DNA from: Enterococcus alishanensis
GTDB taxonomy: Bacteria; Bacillota; Bacilli; Lactobacillales; Enterococcaceae
DNA length: 64,000 nucleotides
Direction of reading: 5' to 3'
Assembly (NCBI RefSeq): GCF_019218635.1
Contig: NZ_JAHUZB010000001.1
Coordinates: 124,001 to 188,000, forward strand
The position numbers and the translations under genes were made by a program. The notes below the pieces were generated by a model. It was not told the origin of the DNA and ran no database searches. It saw only the letters and a program-made list of their open reading frames with translations. Positions 47,241-55,804 of the stretch are shown here, piece after piece. Position 1 is the stretch's first letter; every line of letters begins with the position of its first letter.

Positions 47241-47615
47241 ATGTTAGATGTACGCGGTTCTTTAGAAAATTTAGCTTGGAATACAGAACATCACTTTTTG
47301 CATATTAAAGCAGGACATCCTTTTATTCGAATTTGGGCAGTTCAGTTTGAACTAGGTTATAGTGATTTTCGTACGATTCAAATGGCTCTACAATTAGCTG
47401 AAAAAATGGATTTATTGAAACGTTTCGCAACAGCATATAACGAAGTTTACAATTACGAGTATGCCTTTGTTAAAGGTGACATCGAAGGCTTCAACGAAAC
47501 TTATGGAGATAAAATTGATGATTATATGACGGCTCACAAAGAATTGTTGGCTATCATCGAGGAAATCAAAACCTTTCAACCAGCGATTGATCCAACAGAA
47601 AAAAATCTAATTTAG
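47241..47615 (+). CDS. Hypothetical cytosolic protein
   Basis: 124 residues starting MLDVRGSLENLAWNTEHHF. Soluble, helical, with a conserved-looking HHFLHIKAGHPFIRIW stretch rich in histidine and aromatics. Weak Shine-Dalgarno (AAAGAAGATG). No recognised domain. Ends before a strong bidirectional terminator shared with lysR. May form a unit with the preceding gene. Confidence 0.6.
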   Translation: MLDVRGSLENLAWNTEHHFLHIKAGHPFIRIWAVQFELGYSDFRTIQMALQLAEKMDLLKRFATAYNEVYNYEYAFVKGDIEGFNETYGDKIDDYMTAHKELLAIIEEIKTFQPAIDPTEKNLI

Positions 47616-47623
47616 ATCAAAAA

Positions 47624-47664
47624 AAACCTCTTAGGACGCTTTTTGTGTCCTAAGAGGTTTTTTG
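47624..47664. terminator. Bidirectional terminator between the hypothetical gene and lysR
   Basis: 14-bp perfect stem (47624-47637 with 47647-47660), A-run on one side and T-run on the other. Confidence 0.9.
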
Positions 47665-48567
47665 TTAATAGACAATCTCATCAGGTGAGGAATGTGCCAA
47701 GACAAACTCTTTAAAATTTATGACGGCAGGGGTTAAATAAGCTTCTTTATTGGTAACTAAGTAAAAACTGCGGGAGCGGGTAATATTTTTTAAATGGATG
47801 GTCTTCAATGGTAAATGCTTCAGAATATACATATTTGGTACTACTGCAATGCCAAATCCTTGGCTGACTAAGCCGGCAATCACTTGATCAACAGTGACCT
47901 CATAGCCGATTTTGTAAGTGCTATTATTTTTTTGAAATAATTCATCAACAATATCCCGCAAACCGCTATTTTTACTAAAGACAATTTGTTCAAAAGGCTG
48001 CGTCTGCTCTAAATAAATCTCATCAAATTTAGCCAACGGATGATCTAGTGGGGCAATCACGACCAATTCTTGGCTAGCAACTGGTAGAAATTCAATCGAT
48101 GGCTCATTTGGGATATACGAACAGATGCCGATATCATATTTCATATTACGGACGCCTTCCACGATCCGCTTAGAAACACCGTCTGATGTATGAAAATCAA
48201 ATTGAATTTGCTGATTTTGATTGGCTGCTAAAAAAAGTCTGGTTAAATTAGGTACATAAGTTGTCCCCAATACTGGTAAAAAGGCAAAACTAATAAAGCC
48301 GCTACCACGACTGATTTTTTCAACTGTTTCAATCCCAGTATCTAAGGTCTGCAAAGTTTTTTTGACATAATCATGAAAAATCATTCCTGGTTTTGTTAAA
48401 ACAACGTTGCGTCCTTTTTTTTCAAATAACGTAATACCTAACTCACTTTCCAGTGAAGAGATGGCATTACTCAAGCTGGGTTGGGTGACATTTAAGATTT
48501 TACTAGAGCGGGTATAATGTTGTTCGTTTGCTAAAACGTCAAAGTATTTTAAATGTTGTAAATTCAT
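47665..48567 (-). CDS. LysR-family transcriptional regulator
   Basis: 300 residues from ATG 48567 (GGAG seven bases upstream); the frame is open to 48597 but the family starts at MNLQHLKYF. N-terminal winged helix (about 1-60; HYTRSSKILNVTQPSLSNAISSLE) and a periplasmic-binding-like effector domain (about 90-295). Divergent from the catabolic cluster starting at 48844, the classical LysR arrangement, so it most likely activates that cluster with a pathway intermediate as co-inducer. A perfect inverted repeat lies 37 bases upstream of its start. Confidence 0.9.
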   Translation of the reverse strand: MNLQHLKYFDVLANEQHYTRSSKILNVTQPSLSNAISSLESELGITLFEKKGRNVVLTKPGMIFHDYVKKTLQTLDTGIETVEKISRGSGFISFAFLPVLGTTYVPNLTRLFLAANQNQQIQFDFHTSDGVSKRIVEGVRNMKYDIGICSYIPNEPSIEFLPVASQELVVIAPLDHPLAKFDEIYLEQTQPFEQIVFSKNSGLRDIVDELFQKNNSTYKIGYEVTVDQVIAGLVSQGFGIAVVPNMYILKHLPLKTIHLKNITRSRSFYLVTNKEAYLTPAVINFKEFVLAHSSPDEIVY

Positions 48568-48603
48568 TATGAAGCTCCTAATAGTCATTTTTATCATTAT
48601 AAC

Positions 48604-48634
48604 AAAAATCTATATCTTTTACCTATAGATTTTT
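48604..48634. promoter_or_regulatory. Candidate LysR operator
   Basis: AAAAATCTATA (48604-48614), nine-base spacer, TATAGATTTTT (48624-48634): perfect 11-bp arms. It contains a T-N11-A-like core and lies between lysR and the divergent operon. Confidence 0.6.
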
Positions 48635-48843
48635 TGGGTAAAACCAATTAGAAATTTAAAACCTCAGCGGTTAAAATGAAACCAAGAAATGATTGTGAAA
48701 AAAGTTACAATTATTTAAAGCATGAGGGAAAAAATTTTTTTGAAAAATATTTCCACTCCCGCTGATTTTTTTACTTTCTTTTGTGAATCAAGTAACTTTA
48801 TTAAAAATTGACAGATAGTCGTAAAATTTAGGAGGAAATCAAC

Positions 48844-49695
48844 ATGACAAAAGTACCATTAACTATCAGCTCTTACACATTAGGCGTGGATATCGATTTT
48901 GAAGAACGGGTAAAAACAGCTAAAGCAGCTGGTTTTGACGGTATTGGTTTACGTGCCGAAACTTATATGTTGGCAGTGAAACAAGGTTATTCTGATGATA
49001 GAATGTTAGAAATCTTAGCTGAAAACGATATGAAAGTAACAGAAGTAGAATATATTACTTTATGGTGCGACCCAAATAAAACAGTTGAAACACCAGAAAC
49101 GTTGTTACAACAATTTAAAGAACAAACTGTTTATCATATGGCTCGTTTATTCGGAGTTGGTCATATCAACTGTGGTTTAATGGAACATTATCCTGAAGAA
49201 GTTCACGTAAAAGCTTTCCAAGAATTATGTGAACGGGCAAAAGAATTAGTGATTGGTTTAGAATTCATGCCATATTCTGGTGTGCCAGATTTGAAAAGCG
49301 CTTGGAACATTGTGAAAAAAGCTGATTGCGACAACGGGATGTTGATTTTAGATACTTGGCATTGGGCAAGAGCTGATACTATGAAAGAAGATTTGAAAGA
49401 TGTACCAGCTGAAAAAGTTGTTTCTATTCAAATCTGTGACGTATTAGAACGTCGCTACCCAGATACAATCTTACGGGATGAAAGTATGCATGATCGTCTT
49501 TGCCCAGGTACTGGTTGGGGCGATACAGTTGGTTTCCTAAAAGCCATCAAGGAACACGGAATCAAACCACGGGTTGTTGGTACTGAAGTTATTTCTGATC
49601 CAATCCTAGCTTTAGGTTATCAAAAATCTGCAAACATGAATTACGAAACAAGTATTGATGTGATTAAACAAGCTTGGCCTGAATTATTAGGCTAA
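48844..49695 (+). CDS. Xylose-isomerase-like TIM-barrel protein (sugar-phosphate isomerase / 3-dehydroshikimate dehydratase-like)
   Basis: 283 residues, AP-endonuclease-2/xylose-isomerase-like barrel. Likely metal ligands: Glu in VIGLEFMPYSG, Asp and His in LILDTWHWARAD, Gln in SIQICDVLE, Glu in VVGTEVISD. Family members isomerise sugars or inositols, but the group also contains 3-dehydroshikimate dehydratases (AsbF/QuiC type). The next gene is a shikimate dehydrogenase homologue, which favours a dehydratase or isomerase acting on the dehydrogenase product; this is inference. Good Shine-Dalgarno TAGGAGG. First gene of the cluster. Confidence 0.75.
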   Translation: MTKVPLTISSYTLGVDIDFEERVKTAKAAGFDGIGLRAETYMLAVKQGYSDDRMLEILAENDMKVTEVEYITLWCDPNKTVETPETLLQQFKEQTVYHMARLFGVGHINCGLMEHYPEEVHVKAFQELCERAKELVIGLEFMPYSGVPDLKSAWNIVKKADCDNGMLILDTWHWARADTMKEDLKDVPAEKVVSIQICDVLERRYPDTILRDESMHDRLCPGTGWGDTVGFLKAIKEHGIKPRVVGTEVISDPILALGYQKSANMNYETSIDVIKQAWPELLG

Positions 49696-49781
49696 TTTGT
49701 AATCTGATAAACTCATGAAGGTGAGATTATAGTATAATAAGTCTCGCAGATAAAAATTCGTTGAAAAAGGAAGTAAATAAG

Positions 49782-50633
49782 ATGCTAGAAAGTATTTCAG
49801 GAAAAACAAAAATGTATGGTTTAGTTGGCAGCCCAGTCGGTCATTCTGGCTCACCTGCAATGTACAATTATGCCTTTGAACAATTAAAAATCGATGCTGT
49901 CTACTTGGCCTATGATGTGGATGTAGAGCACGTACCAAACGCAATTGATGCTATTAAAACTTTTGACATGCCAGGCGGAAATGTGACTATGCCTTGTAAA
50001 GTTGAAATGTCTAAATACATGGATGAATTATCTCCAGCAGCACAAATGGTTGGTGCCATTAATACTTTCCAAAATAAAGATGGTAAATTAATCGGTCATA
50101 TCACAGATGGTATGGGTTTTGTGAATAACTTAAAAAACAATGGCGTAGAAGTTGAAGGTAAACATCTTGTCATCATCGGTACTGGTGGCGCGGCTACAGC
50201 GATTCAAGTACAAGTAGCAATTGAAGGTGCCGCTTCAGTTTCAATCTTTAACATTAAAGATGATTTCTTTGCAAAAGGCGAAGAAACAGTTGAAAAAGTC
50301 AAAGCACAATATCCTGATTTAGATATCGCCATCTATGACTTATTAGATGCTGATTTGTTGAAATCAAAAATTGCCGCTGCTGACATTTTAGTTAATGGTA
50401 CAACTGTTGGAATGGGTGAAGGCAACACGAAAACACCGATTGCTGATACAAGTGTCTTCCATGAAAACTTAACAGTGGCAGATGCCATCTACAATCCGCC
50501 AAAAACACAACTAATCCAAGATGCAGAAGCAGCTGGCTTAAAAACTGTGACTGGTGCTGGCATGTTACTAGAACAAGGAAAAGCAGCCTTTAAGATCTTT
50601 ACTGGGGAAGAATTACCTGTACGACCAAAATAA
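49782..50633 (+). CDS. Shikimate/quinate dehydrogenase-like protein
   Basis: 283 residues from ATG 49782; an upstream in-frame TTG at 49761 is less likely. AroE fold: substrate motif GSPVGHSGSPAMYN (usual SLSP serines kept), catalytic Lys in NVTMPCK, catalytic Asp in HITDGMGF, nucleotide loop IIGTGGAATAI, and a final GAGMLLEQGKAAF. Because there are no other aro genes here and a transporter follows, a catabolic role oxidising shikimate or quinate is more likely than biosynthesis. Second gene of the LysR-linked cluster. Confidence 0.85.
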   Translation: MLESISGKTKMYGLVGSPVGHSGSPAMYNYAFEQLKIDAVYLAYDVDVEHVPNAIDAIKTFDMPGGNVTMPCKVEMSKYMDELSPAAQMVGAINTFQNKDGKLIGHITDGMGFVNNLKNNGVEVEGKHLVIIGTGGAATAIQVQVAIEGAASVSIFNIKDDFFAKGEETVEKVKAQYPDLDIAIYDLLDADLLKSKIAAADILVNGTTVGMGEGNTKTPIADTSVFHENLTVADAIYNPPKTQLIQDAEAAGLKTVTGAGMLLEQGKAAFKIFTGEELPVRPK

Positions 50634-50646
50634 TCTGATTATTGCC

Positions 50647-50672
50647 GAGATGGCATGAAAGATGGCCATCTC
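50647..50672 (+). other. Intercistronic hairpin
   Basis: GAGATGGC (50647-50654) pairs with GCCATCTC (50665-50672); no proper T-run, so more likely an mRNA processing or stability element than a terminator. The MFS Shine-Dalgarno follows. Confidence 0.5.
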
Positions 50673-50698
50673 TGCTACTTTTAAAAAGGAGTAACAAC

Positions 50699-51985
50699 AT
50701 GAAAGCGAAAAAATATATTGCCTCTTTAATCACGGTGTATTTGTGCTATTTTACACATGGGATGCAAGCATTAATTTTAAGTCAAAATATTCCCTACTTT
50801 TCTGAAAAATGGGGTTATGTAGATGCAACAGCCGGAGCTGCAGCAGTTTCATTAGCTATCACAGCAACTGGTTTTGGTAAATTCATCTCTGTTTGGATTG
50901 GTGGAGAAATTTCTGATAAAGTTGGTCGTAAAAAAATGGCGATCGGCGGCGCAATTTTATATGTACTATGCTTTAGTGGCTTGCTAATTACCAACAGCAT
51001 GGTGATTGCCAGTATTTGTGCCTTTATCGCAGGGGTTGCTACATCAGGTTTCTGGGATGCATCATTATATCCAGCAGTTCAAGAAAGCGCACCGAAATAT
51101 TCAGCTTCAGCACTTTTAGGAATTAAATTATTCGTATCTATTTCAGGTGTCGTTTATCCATTATTGGTAGTTAATTTTGCCGCTAGTGGTCAACCACAAT
51201 TAAGCATTATCTTGCCGTTAGTAATGTCGGTGGTTTGTTTAATTATGGCGATCGTTTCACCATTCGTGTATGACGATCAGATGAAAGAAAGCAAAAAAGA
51301 TAAAAATAGTAACGCTAGTAAAGACGTGATTAATAAAGAAATCGCCGAAGCAAAAGCAAAAATGTTAGTAAAACCGAACTTTTTAGTAAACTTCATTACT
51401 ATGTTTTACGGTTTCGTTTGTATGTTCATCATGTATGGCGCACAACAATATACAAAAGCTTTCGGTTTAAACAATGCTGGCTTATCTGAAACACAAGCCG
51501 CTGGTTTAACTTCAATTTACACTTTAGGTTCAATTATTGCGGTAATCTTCTGGGCAGTAGTGATGGGTAAATTAAGATGGAATCCGTTGAAAGTATTATT
51601 AATTGATTCAATCTTCACAGCTGTTGCCTTGGCAATCGTATTGGTTTTCCGTTCACCAGCCATCGTTTATGTAAGTATTGCTTGCTTAGGATTCTTTGCT
51701 GCAGGTGGTGCCTTACAAGCTGGTTTGAGCTTACGTCAAATGTTTATTCCAGGTCCAAAAGGTCGAAATACTGGGATTTATTATACTTGGATGGGATTGG
51801 CTAGTACTTTCTTACCATTCATTGTTGCTTCAATGACTAGCTCAGTTGGTGAAACACAAGCAGTCTACATTATGATGGCACTATTATTGGTATTTGCAAT
51901 TCTAGCTATTTTGATGATGGGTTACTTAGTAGTGCAACACAAACGAATTTTTGGTTACAGTGCTTTTGATAAGATGCATGATTAA
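50699..51985 (+). CDS. MFS transporter
   Basis: 428 residues from ATG 50699 (AAAAAGGAG upstream); the open frame before it (from 50642) contains a hairpin and is not coding. Twelve membrane helices in two halves with a cytosolic loop at about 195-235. Motif A is visible in GGEISDKVGRKKM. Likely a proton symporter for the substrate of the neighbouring dehydrogenase, a cyclic polyol acid such as shikimate or quinate by context. Followed by an intrinsic terminator. Confidence 0.85.
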   Translation: MKAKKYIASLITVYLCYFTHGMQALILSQNIPYFSEKWGYVDATAGAAAVSLAITATGFGKFISVWIGGEISDKVGRKKMAIGGAILYVLCFSGLLITNSMVIASICAFIAGVATSGFWDASLYPAVQESAPKYSASALLGIKLFVSISGVVYPLLVVNFAASGQPQLSIILPLVMSVVCLIMAIVSPFVYDDQMKESKKDKNSNASKDVINKEIAEAKAKMLVKPNFLVNFITMFYGFVCMFIMYGAQQYTKAFGLNNAGLSETQAAGLTSIYTLGSIIAVIFWAVVMGKLRWNPLKVLLIDSIFTAVALAIVLVFRSPAIVYVSIACLGFFAAGGALQAGLSLRQMFIPGPKGRNTGIYYTWMGLASTFLPFIVASMTSSVGETQAVYIMMALLLVFAILAILMMGYLVVQHKRIFGYSAFDKMHD

Positions 51986-51996
51986 TTAAGAATCAT

Positions 51997-52035
51997 GGAG
52001 GGAAAACGGTTTAATAATCGTTCCCTCCTTGTTTT
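51997..52035 (+). terminator. Intrinsic terminator after the MFS gene
   Basis: GGAGGGAA (51997-52004) with TTCCCTCC (52021-52028), then TTGTTTTT. Splits the cluster into at least two transcription units. Confidence 0.8.
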
Positions 52036-52049
52036 TCTATGATTTAATA

Positions 52050-52077
52050 GTTATGATGAGAAAAGTTTGTTCATAAC
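52050..52077. promoter_or_regulatory. Inverted repeat upstream of the second permease
   Basis: GTTATGA (52050-52056), 14-base spacer, TCATAAC (52071-52077), 23 bases before the ATG and just after the terminator. Possible operator; not similar to the repeat next to lysR. Confidence 0.4.
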
Positions 52078-52100
52078 GAGGTAATTTAGAGGGGGTACCC

Positions 52101-53429
52101 ATGGATATTATTATTGGGATCATTTTAATTCTTTCCTTTGTGGGAATGGTTATCTATTGTATAAAAGGCTACAACTTAATGGTTGGCTTCATTATTATGG
52201 CAACGATTTGGACAGTGCTGCCGATTATTGGTAATTTACTAAATCCAAATGCTGCTTTTGCTGGGATGAGTGTCAATGAAATGCTAATTTCTGTCTATCA
52301 AACCGGACCAGAACGCTACGGACCTAGTTTAATGAATATATTTCTAGGGGCTTTTTTTGGACGGATTTTATTAGAAACAGGTATTGCTGCAACGATTATT
52401 CGAAAAAGTGTCGAACTAGGTGGCGATAATTTAGCGATTATTTTGTTAGTGATCAATTTGATTACCGGATTGATCTTTACTTCGATGACCGGTGGTGGTT
52501 CAGTAATTGCCATCGCAATGATTATCTTACCAATCTTATTTTCAATCGGTGTGCCAAAAGTAATTGCCTTCTTCTCATTTTCAGGTTCAGTTGCGGCTGG
52601 GATATTTTTAAATCCAATTAATTTTGGTCAGTACCAAGCATTTTTTGGTAATGCAGTTGGCGGCCCTGAGTATACATATAATGATTATTTGCCTTTTGGT
52701 TTGCTGGCTTTTGTGATTATGTTAGCAATTGTTTCGATTGCTTCAATGATTTATTTAAAGATGGGGAACTTGACCTATTCTTGGGCAGCTACCAAAAGTG
52801 CTGAAGTCAAAGATGCACCAAGTATTTCTTTGATTACACCATTTATTCCGGTGGTTGGTGTGGTGGCTTTTCAACTACCAGTCATCTTGTGTTTTGTGCT
52901 AGCTAGTATTTATGGCTTAGCTATCTGTGGACGATTGAATAATGGCTTTAGAGAAGCTTGTCGGACGATATCCTATTTATTTACTGAAGGTGTGAAAGAC
53001 ATGTCTTCATTAGTAGCTTTTTGGATTACTTTAGCGATGTTTAATCAGTCGGCGGCTTTTGCAGCGCCATATTTCCAAACAATTATTGGCGGAATTATTC
53101 CAACATCTCCATTGATTTTATGTATTATCTTCGGGATTTTGGCACCATTAACTTGGTTCAAAGGACCGCTGTCGTTAATCGGCTCTGGTGCAGCTTTACT
53201 AGCGGTGGTAATTAATACCACTGGCTATCCGACCACATTTTTATATCCGTTGTTTGCGGCAGTCTTAATCGGGATGGCCCATTTTGATATTACGATTTCT
53301 TGGAATGCCTGGGGCTTAGGCTTTAATCGGATCAATACAGTTTCTTATATGAAAGTTGCACTGATTCCTGGAACAGTCATTGCCTTAATTTTAGAAATCT
53401 GTAACTTTCTGATGAATAATCCACTTTAA
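52101..53429 (+). CDS. Multi-pass permease, ion-transporter superfamily (CitMHS/GntP-like)
   Basis: 442 residues with about 11-12 membrane helices arranged as two repeats. The glycine-rich re-entrant segment TSMTGGGSVIAIAMIILP and its counterpart LTWFKGPLSLIGSGAALLA resemble the hairpin loops of organic-acid transporters of this superfamily. Preceded by AGAGGGGGT. The substrate is unknown; by context an organic acid or a cyclic amide handled by the following hydantoinase-like protein. Family assignment is by general pattern only. Confidence 0.6.
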   Translation: MDIIIGIILILSFVGMVIYCIKGYNLMVGFIIMATIWTVLPIIGNLLNPNAAFAGMSVNEMLISVYQTGPERYGPSLMNIFLGAFFGRILLETGIAATIIRKSVELGGDNLAIILLVINLITGLIFTSMTGGGSVIAIAMIILPILFSIGVPKVIAFFSFSGSVAAGIFLNPINFGQYQAFFGNAVGGPEYTYNDYLPFGLLAFVIMLAIVSIASMIYLKMGNLTYSWAATKSAEVKDAPSISLITPFIPVVGVVAFQLPVILCFVLASIYGLAICGRLNNGFREACRTISYLFTEGVKDMSSLVAFWITLAMFNQSAAFAAPYFQTIIGGIIPTSPLILCIIFGILAPLTWFKGPLSLIGSGAALLAVVINTTGYPTTFLYPLFAAVLIGMAHFDITISWNAWGLGFNRINTVSYMKVALIPGTVIALILEICNFLMNNPL

Positions 53430-53436
53430 GTTGCTT

Positions 53437-53667
53437 GGAAAAATTAATACCTTAATATGAAAGAGGATGCCAGTTCAACTTAACTAAGTATCAAACTAGT
53501 TGAATGGTATACGGTTTGAAAATAGAACTAATTTTTGGAAAAAATTATTACTTTAGTATGAAAGAGGATGCCAGTTCAACTCAACCAAGTATCAAACTAG
53601 TTGAATGGTATACGGCTTGAAAATAAAACTAATTTTGGAAAAATTAATACCTTAATATGAAAGAGGA
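53437..53667 (+). repeat. 100-bp tandem direct repeat, 2.3 copies
   Basis: Copies at 53437-53536 and 53537-53636 (exactly 100 bases each, a few substitutions and compensating one-base indels) and a 31-base partial copy at 53637-53667. Each full copy has GGAAAAATTAATACC, ATGAAAGAGGA, and a 7-bp hairpin (TTCAACT at 53474 with AGTTGAA at 53498 in copy 1). In the partial copy the GAAAGAGGA becomes the Shine-Dalgarno of the next gene. The partial copy is identical to copy 1 over its length, while copy 2 differs. Confidence 0.92.
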
Positions 53668-53675
53668 GAAGCTTT

Positions 53676-55796
53676 ATGAGTCGGCGTGTACGAATTGGAA
53701 TTGATGTGGGAGGCACCCATACAAAAGCCGTCGCAATTGATAATGATAGCCAAGAAATTATTGGGAAATCTTCAGTGAAAACCACTCATGATCATGAGCA
53801 AGGTGTGGCTGAAGGGGTCGTCAATTCTTTTTTAAAAGTTTTGGCTGAATACAAGATTGAACCTGAAGAAGTAGTTTTTGTTGCCCACAGTACGACGCAA
53901 GCGACTAATGCTCTTTTAGAAGGTGATGTGGCAAAAATTGGGATTATTTCGACTGCGAAAAATGGGGTGGAAGGCTTATTAGCCAAATTCCAAACCAATT
54001 TAAAAGATATAGATTTAGGAACGGGAAGAAGCATTCATATCTTATCCCGTTATTTACCTGCGAAACAATTAACTGATGAAGCGATTGGAAAAATGATCGA
54101 TGAATTGGTGGCAGAAGGCGTCGAAGTAATCGTTGCTAGTTCTGCTTTTGGGGTAGATGATTTAAGTTGTGAAGAGCATATTGCTAAGATTGCTAAAGAA
54201 AAGGGTGTTCAAGTTACGCTGGCATCTGAAATGACCAAGCTTTATGGCTTGTCACGCCGCACCCGGACAGCAACTATCAATGCGTCAATTTTGCCTAAAA
54301 TGTTAGAGACTGCTAATTCTACTGAATCTAGTGTGCGTTCATCTGGCGTTGATGTCCCTTTGATGATTATGCGAGGCGATGGTGGCTTAATGGACGTGGT
54401 AGAAATGAAAAAACGCCCTGTTTTAACTATGTTATCAGGACCTGCTGCAAGCGTGATGGGTGCCTTGATGTATTTGCGTACCTCAAATGGGATTTACTTT
54501 GAAGTTGGTGGAACATCGACAAATTTAGGTGTCATCAAAAATGGTCGTCCAGTAATCGATTATTCAGAAATTTCTGGTCACAAAACCTATGTTAACTCTT
54601 TAGATGTCCGCGTATTAGGAGTCGCTGGCGGATCAATGATTCGGGTCAGTCATTCAGGCGTTAAAGACGTAGGACCTCGAAGTGCCCATATTGCTGGTTT
54701 AGAATATGCTGTTTACACTCCTGAGGAAGAAATTGTTGATCCTGAATTAGAATTATTTGCACCAAAAGAAGGCGATCCTGCTGACTATGTAGCAATCAAA
54801 TTAGCCTCAGGCAAACGAGTAACTATTACCAATTCCTGTGCCGCTAATGTTCTAGGCTATGTTACTGAAGAAGATTTCTCTTTTGGTTATCCAAATTCTG
54901 CTAGAAAAGCGATGTTGCCTTTAGCGGAATATTTAAACTTAACAGTTGAAGAAGTGGCGCAACAGATCTTAGATAAAGCAGTAGAAAAGATTGTTCCTGA
55001 AATTGAAAACCTAGCAAAAAAATACCATCTTGAAAAAAATCAAATGACCCTAGTTGGAGTTGGCGGCGGTGTCGCATCATTAATCAAATATGCAGCGCAA
55101 AAAATGGATCTAAGCTATAAAATTCCGGAAAATGCGGAAGTAATATCCTCGATTGGGGTGGCTTTGGCAGCGGTGCAAGATGTGGTGGAAAGAATTGTTC
55201 CTAGTCCAACTAAAGCAGATATTCAGTCGATTAAACAAGAAGTAACCAATAAAGCGATTGAAAGTGGCGCGACTGAAGCCAGTATCGAAGTCCATATCGA
55301 AATCGATCCGCAAACACAAAAAATTACCGCTCGCGCTAGTGGCGCGACTGCCGCTCAAGCAGCCGAGTTAGACGGTGCACCAAATGAAGAAGAAGCTTTT
55401 GATTTAGCAGTACAAGATTTCCGTTTGCCGAAGGAAGAAGTGAAATTAATCGATAAGACTGATTTCTTCACTATCTTTGGCGCTTCTAATAATAAAGGAA
55501 ATGGCATTCGCGTAATCGATAAAAAAGGCTTTATCAGAGTACAAAGAGAACACGCCCAAGTGGTCCACACAACGATGTCTAGCTATTTAGAACAAGTCAG
55601 CAAATTATGGGACAGCATGGCCAACTATCAAAGTGATATTATTTTACGGCCTGACTATTACTTCTGTGTCGGTCCACGCTTATTAGACTTTTCCAATACA
55701 GATTTTCAACAGTTAACAATGCTGATCGATATTGAAATGAGTGAAATCATGGGTGATGAAGAAGTTATCATCATCGCTGCCAACCGATTTATTTAG
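53676..55796 (+). CDS. Hydantoinase/oxoprolinase-family ATPase (HyuA-like, single subunit)
   Basis: 706 residues. Actin-like ATPase fold: phosphate-1 IGIDVGGTHTKAVAID (about 6-21), HSTTQATNALLEG (about 72-84), a second glycine-rich loop FEVGGTSTNLGV, and GVGGGVASL. HyuA-type proteins hydrolyse cyclic amides or carboxylate ketones with ATP, usually with a HyuB partner, which is absent here. The usual DxGGTSxD is EVGGTSTN, so acidic residues have changed. A C-terminal region (about 515-706) extends beyond the ATPase core. Next gene starts 9 bases later. Confidence 0.8.
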   Translation: MSRRVRIGIDVGGTHTKAVAIDNDSQEIIGKSSVKTTHDHEQGVAEGVVNSFLKVLAEYKIEPEEVVFVAHSTTQATNALLEGDVAKIGIISTAKNGVEGLLAKFQTNLKDIDLGTGRSIHILSRYLPAKQLTDEAIGKMIDELVAEGVEVIVASSAFGVDDLSCEEHIAKIAKEKGVQVTLASEMTKLYGLSRRTRTATINASILPKMLETANSTESSVRSSGVDVPLMIMRGDGGLMDVVEMKKRPVLTMLSGPAASVMGALMYLRTSNGIYFEVGGTSTNLGVIKNGRPVIDYSEISGHKTYVNSLDVRVLGVAGGSMIRVSHSGVKDVGPRSAHIAGLEYAVYTPEEEIVDPELELFAPKEGDPADYVAIKLASGKRVTITNSCAANVLGYVTEEDFSFGYPNSARKAMLPLAEYLNLTVEEVAQQILDKAVEKIVPEIENLAKKYHLEKNQMTLVGVGGGVASLIKYAAQKMDLSYKIPENAEVISSIGVALAAVQDVVERIVPSPTKADIQSIKQEVTNKAIESGATEASIEVHIEIDPQTQKITARASGATAAQAAELDGAPNEEEAFDLAVQDFRLPKEEVKLIDKTDFFTIFGASNNKGNGIRVIDKKGFIRVQREHAQVVHTTMSSYLEQVSKLWDSMANYQSDIILRPDYYFCVGPRLLDFSNTDFQQLTMLIDIEMSEIMGDEEVIIIAANRFI

Positions 55797-55804
55797 GAGC
55801 TATT

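Noticed and set aside
53437-53667. Possible CRISPR-like array
   Set aside because: The repeats are directly abutting 100-bp units with no spacers, and no cas gene is present; it is a plain tandem duplication.
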